A DNA stretch of 64,000 nt from Owenia fusiformis (lineage: Eukaryota > Annelida > Polychaeta > Sabellida > Oweniidae), in the NCBI GenBank assembly GCA_903813345.2, contig CAIIXF020000005.1:38133375-38197374 (forward strand), in the 5' to 3' direction. Shown piece after piece: positions 53,240 through 64,000 of this stretch. The notes under the pieces are model-generated. The model saw nothing but the letters and a program-made list of their open reading frames with translations, did not search any database and was not told the DNA's origin. The number at the start of each line of letters is the position of its first letter. Positions within the stretch are counted from its first letter, which is position 1. Both the position numbers and the translations under genes were made by a program.

Positions 53240-54960
53240 CATTTCAGGGCCGTCAGATGGGGGGGTGCGATGGGTGCGACCGCACCCCCCTTTGTCACCC
53301 CCAAAAATGAATTTGAAAAAAAAAATTTTTCAAAATGTTTTTTTTTGAAAAATATTTTTTTGTAATTTTTTTTTCATTGACTCATACACTTTAAAAGTAC
53401 CCAGAAATCACAAAATAGCATCTTAAAATTGTAAAATTTTCTAGGGGTATTGGCCACCCCTCACACCCCCCCCCCACAAAACAATGGAAAAGTTCTAAAT
53501 TTATTTTAGTGACACTTTTAAAGTGCCCAGACATCATCAAATAGCTCCTTGATATAGTTAGTGTTTCTGGGGGACTTGCTCCCCCTCTTGCATCTTGCAC
53601 TTGCATAGCCCCCCCCCCCCCTCTGGCGCCCCCCCCCCCTCTGCCCCCTCCTTGACCCCCCCCCAAAAAAAAAAAATTGTGATTTTCTCAAATTCTTTAA
53701 TTGACTCATACACTTTGAAAGTACCCAAAAAGCACCAAACAGCGTCGTAAAATTGAAAAATTTTCTAGGGGGAGTGGGCCACCCCTCACAAAACAATGGA
53801 AAGGTTCTGAATTTGTTTTATGTATTGTCTCAGACACTTTTAAATTGCTCAGACATCATCAAATAGCTCCTTGATAAAGTTAATGATTCTGGAAGACTAC
53901 CCCCCTTAACACCCCCCCCCCAAAAAAAAAATTGAGATTTTTCAAATTTTTTTATTGACTTTGAAAGTGCCCAGAAAGCTTCTTGGGAAAAAGGCACTTT
54001 TAGGCACAGACACTTTTAAAGTGCCCAAACTTCATCGAATAGCACCTTGATATTGTAAATTTTGATATCGGGGACAAACACTTGCTCCCCCTCTGGCACC
54101 CCAGCCCCACCTCCCCCTCTGGCACCCCTCCCCCCCCCCCTTTGACACCCCCAAAATTTGAAAAAAATTGTGATTGTTTTTCAATGTTTTTATTGACTAA
54201 TACACTTTAAAAGTGCCCAGAAGCACCAAATATCATCTTTAAATTGTAAGATTTTCTAGGAGAGTTAGCCACCCCTCACATCCCCCACAAAACAAAACAA
54301 AATATTCTGAATTTCATGTATTGTCTCAGACATTTTTTAAGTGCCCAGACATCATCAAATAGCACCTTGATATGGTCAATGTTTCTGGGGGACAACCCCT
54401 TGCTCCCTACTGGTACCCCACCCCACTTCACCCTCTCATCCTCTTTGACACCCCAAAAAGAATTTGAAAAAAATTCACATTTTTCTTATTGACTCATAAC
54501 GCACAGGCGTACCAGATGGTTGCAAATTCGCTCCAAATACAACCAAATTTCAAAATTTTCCTGGGGGAGAACCAGACCCCCCTGAATGCTTGGTTTTTTA
54601 TTCACTCAACTCTTATTCCCGTGGTGGTGGCGTACTACTTAGAAACTTACACTTTGAAAGTGCCCAGAAAGCACCAAATAGCATCTCAAAACTGTAAAAT
54701 TTTCTAGGGGGAGTGGACCACTCCTCATACCCCCCACAAAACAAATGGAACGTTTGGAAGTTGCATTTGTTAATTCCAAACCAATATAGGGAGTAACTGA
54801 CCCCCCCCCCCCCCCCCCTCTGTCTTACGCGATTTGATTTACGCGGCAAAAAAATGACAATTTTATATTCTAAAAACCGCACCCCCCTTGGAGAAAAGTG
54901 TCTTACGGGCCTGCATTTAGAGATGAAAGTGCGTAATCCATTTTCATTTCGAGCAGCAAC
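53240..54960. repeat. C-rich repeat array (about 240-450 bp units)
   Basis: Four to five diverged copies of a unit with TTGACTCATACACTTT, AAGTGCCCAGA, CATCAAATAGC, TTTTCTAGGGGGAGT and long C-tracts (53.27, 53.6, 53.9, 54.1, 54.8 kb). Start and end carry G/C runs like those of the MITEs at 46759 and 49480, so the whole may be an element with internally amplified sequence. The proline/glycine-rich frames here are artefacts of C-tracts. Confidence 0.75.
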
Positions 54961-54969
54961 AATCATATT

Positions 54970-57900
54970 CTACGGGTCAAATTTCTCCTAAATATCATTT
55001 TCCTGGCAAAACACAATAGGACGAAGAGGCGAGGTCCCCTATTAGCGATTTTCATATTATGTTAAAATTGTGTTTACGAATGGGAGAAACCAGCAAGATA
55101 ATGGATGTATTTAAAACAATTGCATCGCGTGATGTGATTTCCCTGGAGTAATCAAATCGTAATGAAGTAACCTGATGGCGTGTCCTCCATTGCGTGGCAT
55201 TACATATTATCTAATTAAAACGACATTTTGTATCTTGAAATTTGGATTGTTTTGAAAAAATGTCCTAAATGCTCAACAAACATGAGAATGTGCTACTGTA
55301 ATCTGTATATTTGTTTTGACTACTGTAAAGTGATCGATATACATGCAGACATAAATGAAGACAATACTTGTTGTCCTCATTAACAGGTCGTTACCCATAA
55401 TGAATGGAGAGGCATCACATTAGGAAACATAGAGGTCACGTATATTTCAATGGAATCATCATTTTGAAAGATCGGTATTACATAAAATAATTACTAGTAT
55501 CATGAAAAATTGATCATGATTATTTTGCCCTTCATGGTATGATCTCGAGAGTACGTCATCGTTCCAATACAGTAATGATTTTTCAGTTACATTGTATTCA
55601 TTATTCATAGCATCGTCGGATGTGAAATAGTACCCACTTTTGCATACAAGGCCATTGATCTCCTTCCCAATATTTACCAGTTCTTATACTTGCTATATCT
55701 GCTCAGATTCTCAATTTTCTCGGAGATAAAGTCTGGACGCTCCTTGGACATTTAAGTATTGAATAATCCAGTACGATTGTTCTCGAGCGAATTCTATGAT
55801 GTCATGCACATAATCGCAATAGTAATATTTTGTTTTGAAATATATTGTATCCTACCACAATATTGGAAATGATTATCATGGAAATGATATTCAATATGAT
55901 CATATAGAACTACCTTAACATATTGTATGCCTAAGACATTTTAACTGCTCTAAGTTCTCAAGACCAAAGGCTATAATAGTTACTTGGTTCTGTATTACAA
56001 GATGAGATAGATAGCACAATTATTTGGGAATAATTTGATTGAAAACTAAAATATAATGATGGGAAGATTTCAAGAAAGAACGTGTGTCAAACCATGTAAG
56101 AATTATACATTTCTTGTTTCATACAAGTTAATTAATATTTATCTAATTATAAAAAAATCATGAACTCTTGTTGAGTACGATGGATTTAATAAATATTATT
56201 TAATACCTCAAGGGATTAATAACGAAACTGTGTTCCCGAAGACCATCATTTGGTCAAGGATATTTCATAGTCTTGCCTCAAGACGGATGTACCCCCCCCC
56301 CCCCCCGTTTACTTCACCTTCCCAACATAACAATGCTGTTAAAAGTAGATAAGGGGTCTAGGCATTTCACTTCTTTCGTGAATTGAAAGAGCAGTGAAAC
56401 GTTGTGATGGATCCCCAAATCACTTCCTGAGATATTCAATTTACAATTGATATACGATATGTCGGGCAAGGACCAGTTCCCGGGGGGTTAGGTTTAGAGT
56501 TATCTACATCATTCTACAATCGCATCTGAACCCATAAATTAATTATACATGATACTGCTTGAGGTTTATTGCAATAGGTAATCGATTCCAACAAATCCCA
56601 TATCCAGTCCAGAATCAGTTAATCTCGAGTTTATCTTGTAGAATAATGAGAAGTAATCACGAAGACAAATTGTATTGTTAACGTTGGTCGTCTTTGCTGA
56701 AATGGAACCAACTGCACATCAAGTGTACTTTTGTATAATTGTTATTCTCTACTATGTCAATTGTTTTTTGATGATCGATTTCGGAGATTTATCTAGTAAA
56801 AAGTAGTTAGGATCCCACTCATAAAATAAGGTGATATAATCGTTCCATCAAATTGCTGAATTTTCAGGACAATGCGCCGAGGATTCCCGTCATGGTTCAT
56901 TTACAGTGAACCCCCGGGTGTCATACTATTGATGACTGGTAGTTTTCTAATGACATATTTGGTCATAGTCTCCATGTTTCATTTCTTTCCATAGTTAGCC
57001 CACCTCTTTGTTCTTAGATGCTAGCCCAGTCGTAATCAGGAACTATGGCGAATGAAAGATCAATTACTAAATGTTCCTAAAAGTCCCGTTATGTTGAAAA
57101 ATATCAATACAAGTGAAAATAAACATGACAAGATCATACAAGTAGTTGCCCAAAAAGGGTTTTGTTAGAATATTTCTCCATTTTTCTATCTATCATTTCC
57201 ATTTGTAAAAATAACACCTTGCATATCTTATCCATCTTACCTTTTCAATCCATTTCAAGACAAGCTTTTGCACACTTGCTAACTTTCATGAAGTTTAACA
57301 AACAGCTAATTTTGAAAGAGAAATATGGCTTCCACTCGCGTTCAGCGATTTCACTCTGCCAGACAAATACTGTCTTCCAAACATCCACTACTTTAATCAA
57401 ACGGTTTTTAAAATATACTAGCGACCTGATTTGAAACATTCTCCCATAATGTCTATGAGTTGTCCATTTGCATTTTTCTCTGGACTGTTCGATGAAGTCT
57501 CTAATTTGGCCTTCTATGGCTAATAAGGTCTCAAACTTGCTAATTTAGAGATCGATATTGAATATCTGTTGATGGCATATTGTGAGGACTAGGATGCTTA
57601 TCAATTGGATTGTCTTAACCTTTGTCTTCAGTATTATTATTATCGCCTTGATTAGACTACGATGGACGGTAATATACGCATCCGGAACATATGGTTTCCT
57701 TGATGGTTTCTGGAACATATGGTTTCCTTAACTTGTTGTTTCCAGGTGCATTTGTAGATTTTTAGTTTTGCTGAATGAATGTTTGTTTAATTTGATGTGT
57801 TGTTTTTTGCTATTTGGTGAAGACATATCACATCGCAATAGATTTGATTTTTTCCATTATAACTGTTCCCGAAGTGGGAAGCGTCACAGTCGTCAGATGG

Positions 57901-58170
57901 CATACAGAAATCTTAGGCCACTCTTATCAATCGACCATACAATTCGAAAATAGATACGTTGGACATGCTTGTTTATCAGCATTCTGATTTATCAGAGCAC
58001 CTCTAGATATAATACTTGCGAGGGCTGTATATTCCAACAGATAGTACAGGTTGAGGATATTACAATGGATTACCAGTCTGGTTTCCTACTGATACGCATC
58101 TTCGACTTCCCATCTTGCTTCATCAAGCTTCGGACAAACGTAGTGATTGTGCGTGGGAACCGCAGACGAT
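54970..58170. other. Intergenic DNA, nothing recognised
   Basis: Mostly unique-looking AT-rich sequence with one C-tract near 56291. No exon, RNA gene or bounded repeat could be supported. Confidence 0.5.
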
Positions 58171-58183
58171 GTGACTTCCAAGT

Positions 58184-58230
58184 GACAGCTTCGTCTTCGT
58201 GTAGTTTAACTAGACTCTGCACGCAGGGTA
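58184..58230 (+). mobile_element. Short MITE, family B copy 4 (5'-deleted)
   Basis: Retains GCTTCGTCTTCG through GCACGCAGGGTA. CCAAGT precedes (58178-58183) and follows (58231-58236), the remains of a target duplication, so the left half was lost after insertion. Confidence 0.75.
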
Positions 58231-58675
58231 CCAAGTTGCAATTAATTGGTATCTTTATCATGAAGTTGAAGCTGACTGGTACATTTGAAATCCACGATAA
58301 GACTAGCTTCTTCTATCTAGTTATGTTCACTTTAAATAATTACATATTCCTTTTTGCCAATTATTCAAATTGAACTCCATTACATTTTAATTATATACAT
58401 TTCATCCGTTCAACAATGGGAACGTTATTTCAAGCTGTGTCGATTACAGGCATAGTCTTATCCATCGTAGATAAATGCAACTGATCTAAGTAATATCCGT
58501 TTGGATCCATTCAAATTGTCGTTATTATCTAGATCTAAAGGTGATGTAAAGATGATTCGATTAATGCATTTCATAATTTCTCAAAACGGGACAGTGTCAT
58601 CACTTGTATCTTGTACAGTATAAGACATATTTTTGCATACTGCTACGACGCTGTAACTTTGTTTCTTAACTTGAA

Positions 58676-58888
58676 ATGAGTTATGTCATGCCTCGGGGCA
58701 TCATCAGATTAATTTCAATACTGTCTTCGCTTTCGATTATGACGATCTTGGTGCCCCATGATAACGCTGGGAAGTCAATTCAATCATTTCAAAGAGCGCT
58801 TGAAGGAAGTAACGATTGTTTTAAGAAAATGAATGAGTCATTGACCAATCCGGTGACCAATCAACCTAAACGTTCGAACACATCATGA
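58676..58888 (+). CDS. Possible small secreted peptide (hypothetical)
   Basis: A 70-residue frame with an ATG, a basic start and a hydrophobic stretch (residues about 9-25, LISILSSLSIMTILV) that looks like a signal peptide. A polar segment with one cysteine and an NES sequon follows. The stop overlaps the first copy of the minisatellite. There is no homology and no splice evidence, so it may be chance. Confidence 0.2.
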   Translation: MSYVMPRGIIRLISILSSLSIMTILVPHDNAGKSIQSFQRALEGSNDCFKKMNESLTNPVTNQPKRSNTS

Positions 58889-59372
58889 TAATCCATGACA
58901 TTTCATTTCTTCTCAGCCCTGAAATCATCATGATAAACCATGACATCTCATTTCTTCTCAGCCCTGAGATCATCATGATAAACCATGACATCTCATTTCT
59001 TCTCAGCCCTGAGATCATCATGATAAACCATGACATCTCATTTCATCTCAGCCCTGAGATCATCATGATAAACCATGACATCTCATTTCTTCTCAGCCCT
59101 GAGATCATCATGATAAACCATGATATCTCATTTCTTCTCAGCCCTGAGATCATCATGATAAACCATGACATTTCATTTCTTCTCAGCCCTGAAATCATCA
59201 TGATAAACCATGACATCTCATTTCTTCTCAGCCCTGAGATCATCATGATAAACCATGACATCTCATTTCTTCTCAGCCCTGAGATCATCGTGATAAACCA
59301 TGATATCTCATTTCTTCTCAGCCCTGAGATCATCATGATAAACCATGACATTTCATTTTTTCTCAGCCCTGA
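58885..59372 (+). repeat. 45-bp minisatellite, about 11 copies
   Basis: The unit is built on ATCATCATGATAAACCATGA and CATTTCTTCTCAGCCCTGA. Copies differ at a few sites (ATCTCA/TTTCAT, GACA/GATA). Both strands stay open because 45 is a multiple of three (one strand gives INHDISFLLSPEIIM). Confidence 0.95.
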
Positions 59373-59499
59373 GATGTTTCTGGTGAAACAGAAAGATGCT
59401 TTGAATATCAGAATGGTTCGAACATGGCATTACAGAACATGCAAAAGTCAAGTCAGCTCTCAGCAGACTATAACGGCAGATCACTTGTGACCGCGATAT

Positions 59500-62400
59500 A
59501 AGTTAGTTAGATACGCTGTAAATGCTGTAAATAATGACAACGACTGGGAAAGCATTCTGTGATACCAGAATATGTCGCCGAGATCAAGGCTCACAAAATA
59601 AAAACATTTTATTCTAACGAGTGGCCAGTCACTATTTTACGACAATTTGGTCGAAAGTTGGTCGAATTTTGAAATTCGAACAAATTGTCATAACTGGTCA
59701 CTCCTTAATTATGTTTAGTGAACTCACTTTGTTTCAATAAACCTCTTGAATGAATTCGATTGCACTAATGGAAATGTTATCCCGTTGTAATGGGGAGATT
59801 AATGATTCATGGAGAATACAAATTGTCTTTTGCGAGCTCTACCATCGGCTCTCTTATTAAGTGTGAATATTCCCATGTGTGGCCTTAGTGGGACATAACT
59901 GTTGCGAATCTTGCGGCACATTTACCATATTCATTTCTCCTCATTTCAAAGATCTAACCCTCAAGGTAAAGAATCCCAGGCGCAGCATAAACACTTAAGA
60001 TGACAATATGACCCTCGCTCTTCTTTGCCTTTTGTGGACTTTAAATCATCTTGTCTAACTGATTTTTACCGTCACTCATATTATTAAGTTTTATACAATC
60101 ATTGGTTTAATATCTTTAACGCAATAGTCGGAATCTGGCCCTTGAAACTATATCGAACACAATTCACATTACTCCCAAGCCCCAATGTAATTATAGCAGT
60201 GAGCACCAAAGGTATTTGCTCAAACTAGTACTAATAGAGCCTCTATATTATAGCTAATCAACGCTGTTTCTTAACATATTTACACTATCATAATGACGCT
60301 AAAATACGCAATCGGGCCTCCTCACCTTAATTGATAGAACAGATCTGAGCTGCATACTGTAGTTCACATCCCTTTTCTAGATTCATATCCTTAATATCAC
60401 TATATTTGATAGTATGTCTGTATATATATATGTAGTTCCATTAGACATGATGCGCAACTTAAATTGAATAGTGTTTATTTAGTGTTGTGCAGTTGATGAG
60501 GCGGCCTTTAACAATGCTCTCGGGTATTTGGCAGTGTATGGGTATAACATATTCACATAATATACACAAGGATATAATTCACGTTTGTTCTACTATAGCA
60601 AAAATTTTCTAGTGAAATTATTATTTTATGAGATACTGGTTTGGCTTACAGTATTTGTATGACAACCAACATTTTCATGTTTAATCACAATATATACATC
60701 GACAGGGTCATCCAATAGTATGTCATTCGAGTTTCAGACAGATTCAACCAACACTTTTTGATAAATCATGAAATTAAGTGACTGCACTAGTTTCTAGCAT
60801 TGGAGTGAATGGAGGTCTGGCCCAAGAAAATCAAAGACAAACAAAGGTGACCTCTATTATGTCAGCATTATTCAGCTATTTAGAAACTATACAATTGGCT
60901 GGTACAAGCTCGGATGAAGATATCATATCAATGGTGAATATGTCTTTATATATAGCAAGTGAAGCATGGATGATACATGCATGCATAGCATGTGTGTCTT
61001 ATTTATGTTCTCTTTTTGCAATTAAAATTATTAAGATGTTCGAATCAATGGCCAACGCGACTCACTCATAGCAAATCCAAACATAAAAGGAATTATATTT
61101 GGCAAATCCGTCCACTAATGGCATCATCATCACTACATTGGCACATCTTGCAACTACCATTGGCATATCATACAACTGACACGGGTATATCAAAACCAAG
61201 AACATTAAAAACAAGCATGCACTTAATGATCGCTTCACGATGCTTAGTGTTAATAAGGAAACACATTTTTAAATTAAAAATTGTATTAATATTTTCAAAC
61301 CATCAGACGAATTACATTTCACAGTGACATAATTGATATAGTCGAGCTAAAAGACCTTGTGAGAAGATGTTTAGTCAAGTAGAGGGGGTCGCAGAGGCTT
61401 GTAGCCAGACTAAGTGGCATACGTAAGTTGATGGTGGGATTGGCTAAATCACGTTTTGGAAAATGATCATGATCTCATAATGCAATTGTATATTCATATA
61501 TCTTGTGATCTAAGCAAGTAAGTTGAATGTTAGGACCTCGATCTGAATGGTAAATTGAGAGTAGTCAATAGTCAACTGTAGAATGCGCAATGCACTGCCA
61601 CTTTGGGATTCACCTCTTTCAACTCTAATTGAAAGCCCATGCATAGACAAAACCAACGCATTAGCTCAGAATAAAACGAAAAGAAGAGACGTTTTTGTTC
61701 ATTGATATTATATTTTTGACAATGTTACAATGTATAAATCGGTATACTGTATGATATGTAATAGACTGTAAGCCATTCTGTACAAGTGCTCTAGAAATGC
61801 AACCTTCCTTACATGAAAGGTTACACATTCCAACCTATTTCAAACTATCTGTATGATTATACTGGACACTTTCTGGGTAGTTGGACTTTCCATAGGGGTG
61901 GCAGACGGCCCTCAGACCAATTAATACCCCTACCCCCAAAAAACCATGGGGGTATTTTAATACCACCCAATAAAAAGAATACTAATGCATGTCAGATATT
62001 CATTGTTTTATATTGGGTAGGGCATGTTATGGTTAATAAGTGCCAGAAATTTCTAATCTCTAACTTATATGGTTACCATAGAAACAGTATTTATATCTCG
62101 AAATATTCTCAATTTGACCCCCTCCCAAATGTGTCCCATTGTTCTCTAAGTGAAATATTTCAAAATCTGTTTGGATTTTATGGCTGCTACTTTGTCAAAA
62201 TTTGTAATATTATGTCTACATTAACACTAAAACACTTAAAAGTTGATATAATGATCCTATAAATCAATAATATTTATCAAATATAGTCACACATAGCTGC
62301 TTTCAGGGAAAAGTGGGCGTGGCACATTTTGGTACTTGTGCGCTTGTTGCAGCATTAAATGAAAAATGCAGATTACACTAACAATAATTGACATTTAATT

Positions 62401-63450
62401 AGCATCTACTAATGTTGTGTAACATTGTAATATGTTCTTTATCATTATTAGACACTTTAAATATTTTATATAAGTGTTATCCTGACCCTTCCCTATCATA
62501 GGTCATCAATGGTCAAATGAACTTTTAGCTTAAGTCTTATAGGGTCCTCTGTCTTTTAAGCCTGTCAAGAGTCAAGTCTTACTTATTCATTGACTTGTTC
62601 CTAGAATATGAATGAATAAGTTCAAGTCATCTAGAGCTATTCAAGTCATCTATGCTTGTTCAACAATGTTCAATTTTTAGAACCATTTTACCATGTTTAC
62701 TGCAATTGAAAAGTAATGAACAGTTCAATCCTTTTGGTATGATATTTGATGCTAGTGTGAATTGCATAACATTTATGATTAAACTTAAATGAACTAATTT
62801 AACTCTGGCTATTAACCCTTCCCTAGTATCCTTCACATAACCTCTAAATCATCTTCATATCCATTGCCTAAATGGAGAAGGAGGGATGGGTTACAAATAG
62901 AGACCGAGGATAATTTGAATCAAAGCAAGAAGACGTAATACTCAAAACTAGAAAGATTGGAGACCATTTATACCCTTCCTAATATTTTGCCTAATACATA
63001 ACACTAAAATCTATTTTGTAAGACACTTGCTGATTCTTTTATCAATACCTCAACATCAGGCAATGCATGATCTATCCAATGGATTAAAGATTATGCTTGA
63101 TGCTAATATGGCAAAATTAATTTTTCGTATGAATTGCATAGAGCATCATTTTGCAGTTATAATAAAATGCATCCATTCATTCATTGGCTCATAGTTAACA
63201 AAATAGCTATTCTCTGGAAGGTACAGTATAATTTCTATAGCAAAATAATTGCAAGATAAACAATTTACACATGTTTCTGATATGCTGTATTTTCAATGAT
63301 TCCTTCAATAGTGGTTCGGTATATGTTTTTGAAATACTTCATATAATTTCTAAACAAATCGGTTTAGTGTATGAAATCAAAGTAGATACATTTGTCCCAT
63401 ACTTGGATATGTTTCAGATACATATAGCAGGTTTATAAATACTTATATTT
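59500..63450. other. Intergenic DNA with two unexplained open frames
   Basis: Frames at 60778-61071 (97 residues, one hydrophobic segment IHACIACVSYLCSLFAIKI) and 61813-62262 (149 residues from an ATG) have no recognised domain. The rest is AT-rich, with a TCAAGTC-rich patch at 62560-62660. Confidence 0.4.
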
Positions 63451-63454
63451 TCAT

Positions 63455-63950
63455 CAGCGGGCAGATATAGCTAATGTCCCTGCCCGAGAGGGCAGATATA
63501 TTACACCTGCCCACTAAGTCATAATCATCATTTGTGTATGATTAGCAATGAGGGAAGTAGCATACTTAATACATATGTTAATAATCAATGATTCGAGAAT
63601 ATGTGGATGAATACTTAAAAAAACAGGAGAATCCTCCTAAGGCCAAGAAAACAAAATTAGTCATGAATACATTCATGTGGTTGTATTCTCTCTAACTCTG
63701 GCCAATTGAACAATGTGAACCAGATAAGAAAGATTGATATGGGATAAACAGATAATCCTATATAGGTCAGTTCATGCTATTAGGATTATCCCTTGGCAAA
63801 TATAATATATCTTCCCTCAGGACCTAAGGCCTTTGGCCAATAGAAAATATCTTCCCTCGGGACCTAAGAACCTCGACCAGATATATTATATTGGCCTCAA
63901 GTTAATTCCAATACCCTGAACCTCATAGAGGATAATCTTCGTCTTCATCA
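63455..63950. repeat. Dispersed repeat, copy 2
   Basis: Diverged relative of 19150-19690 in the same orientation: GGGCAGATATA hairpin, GGCCAAGAAAACAAAA, CAATGTGAACCAGAT and ATGGGATAAACAGATAATCC, then ATCTTCCCTC-rich hairpin remnants. Confidence 0.7.
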
Positions 63951-64000
63951 ATTATTATTATACATATAAATCGGGATATAAATATAACCTAAAGTAAGAA

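Noticed and set aside
53391-54966. Gly/Pro-rich minus-strand ORFs
   Set aside because: Products of poly-C tracts in a repeat array.
59043-59351. Minus-strand ORF over the minisatellite
   Set aside because: Mirror of the 45-bp repeat; both strands are open by periodicity.
60778-61071. 97-residue ORF as a ligand-gated channel or membrane protein
   Set aside because: One hydrophobic segment only, no family motif, starts at GTG, and no credible splice acceptor pair was found.
61813-62262. 149-residue ORF as a gene
   Set aside because: Low-complexity AT-rich composition with poly-C patches and no recognisable domain; likely chance.

Overview
The window is 64 kb of metazoan nuclear DNA. It is AT-rich, with small exons and GT-AG introns, and is crowded with transposons. 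The gene content (vesicular amine transporter pair, single-exon GT31 glycosyltransferase) and the repeat mix (mariner-like elements, CR1/L2-type LINEs, many palindromic MITEs, poly-C insertions) suggest a marine invertebrate, perhaps a deuterostome. The species cannot be fixed from sequence alone. A block of exactly 500 N at 520-1019 marks an assembly gap.

The core of the window is a head-to-head pair of SLC18-type vesicular amine transporter genes that I rebuilt exon by exon. Gene 1 (minus strand, start codon at 7815, running off the left side or into the gap) is a canonical VMAT. Ten exons are visible, and two of them (8a and 8b, each 96 nt, same phase) are tandem-duplicated alternative versions of transmembrane helix 7. 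Gene 2 (plus strand, 22742-34743) is complete: 15 exons, 505 residues. It shares intron phases and several exact exon lengths with gene 1 (59, 84, 93 and 90 nt), but its exon 8 of 175 nt equals gene 1 exons 8+9 (96+79). Gene 2 lacks the acidic residues that VMATs carry in TM7 and TM10 and keeps those of TM1 and TM11 and the TM2 lysine. It therefore looks like a divergent vesicular transporter with changed substrate or proton coupling.

The roughly 15 kb between the two start codons (7.8-22.7 kb) shows no convincing gene. It holds four perfect TGACGTCA (CRE) palindromes, a cluster of fold-back repeats (17.2-19.7 kb) and a mariner remnant (21665-22370) close to the gene 2 start. Downstream of gene 2 are a higher-order tandem repeat (36.1-36.85 kb), a diverged repeat field (36.98-38.16 kb) and an inverted mariner derivative (39.47-40.55 kb). 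Next come an apparently intact two-ORF LINE on the minus strand (about 41.39-46.6 kb) between inverted flanking repeats, a GT31 beta-1,3-glycosyltransferase gene (50368-51492, minus), and a mariner remnant with perfect terminal repeats and a readable DD34D segment (51790-52849). A C-rich repeat array (53.24-54.9 kb), a 45-bp minisatellite (58.88-59.37 kb) and mostly featureless DNA extend to the right edge, where a repeat related to the 19.2-19.7 kb unit reappears.
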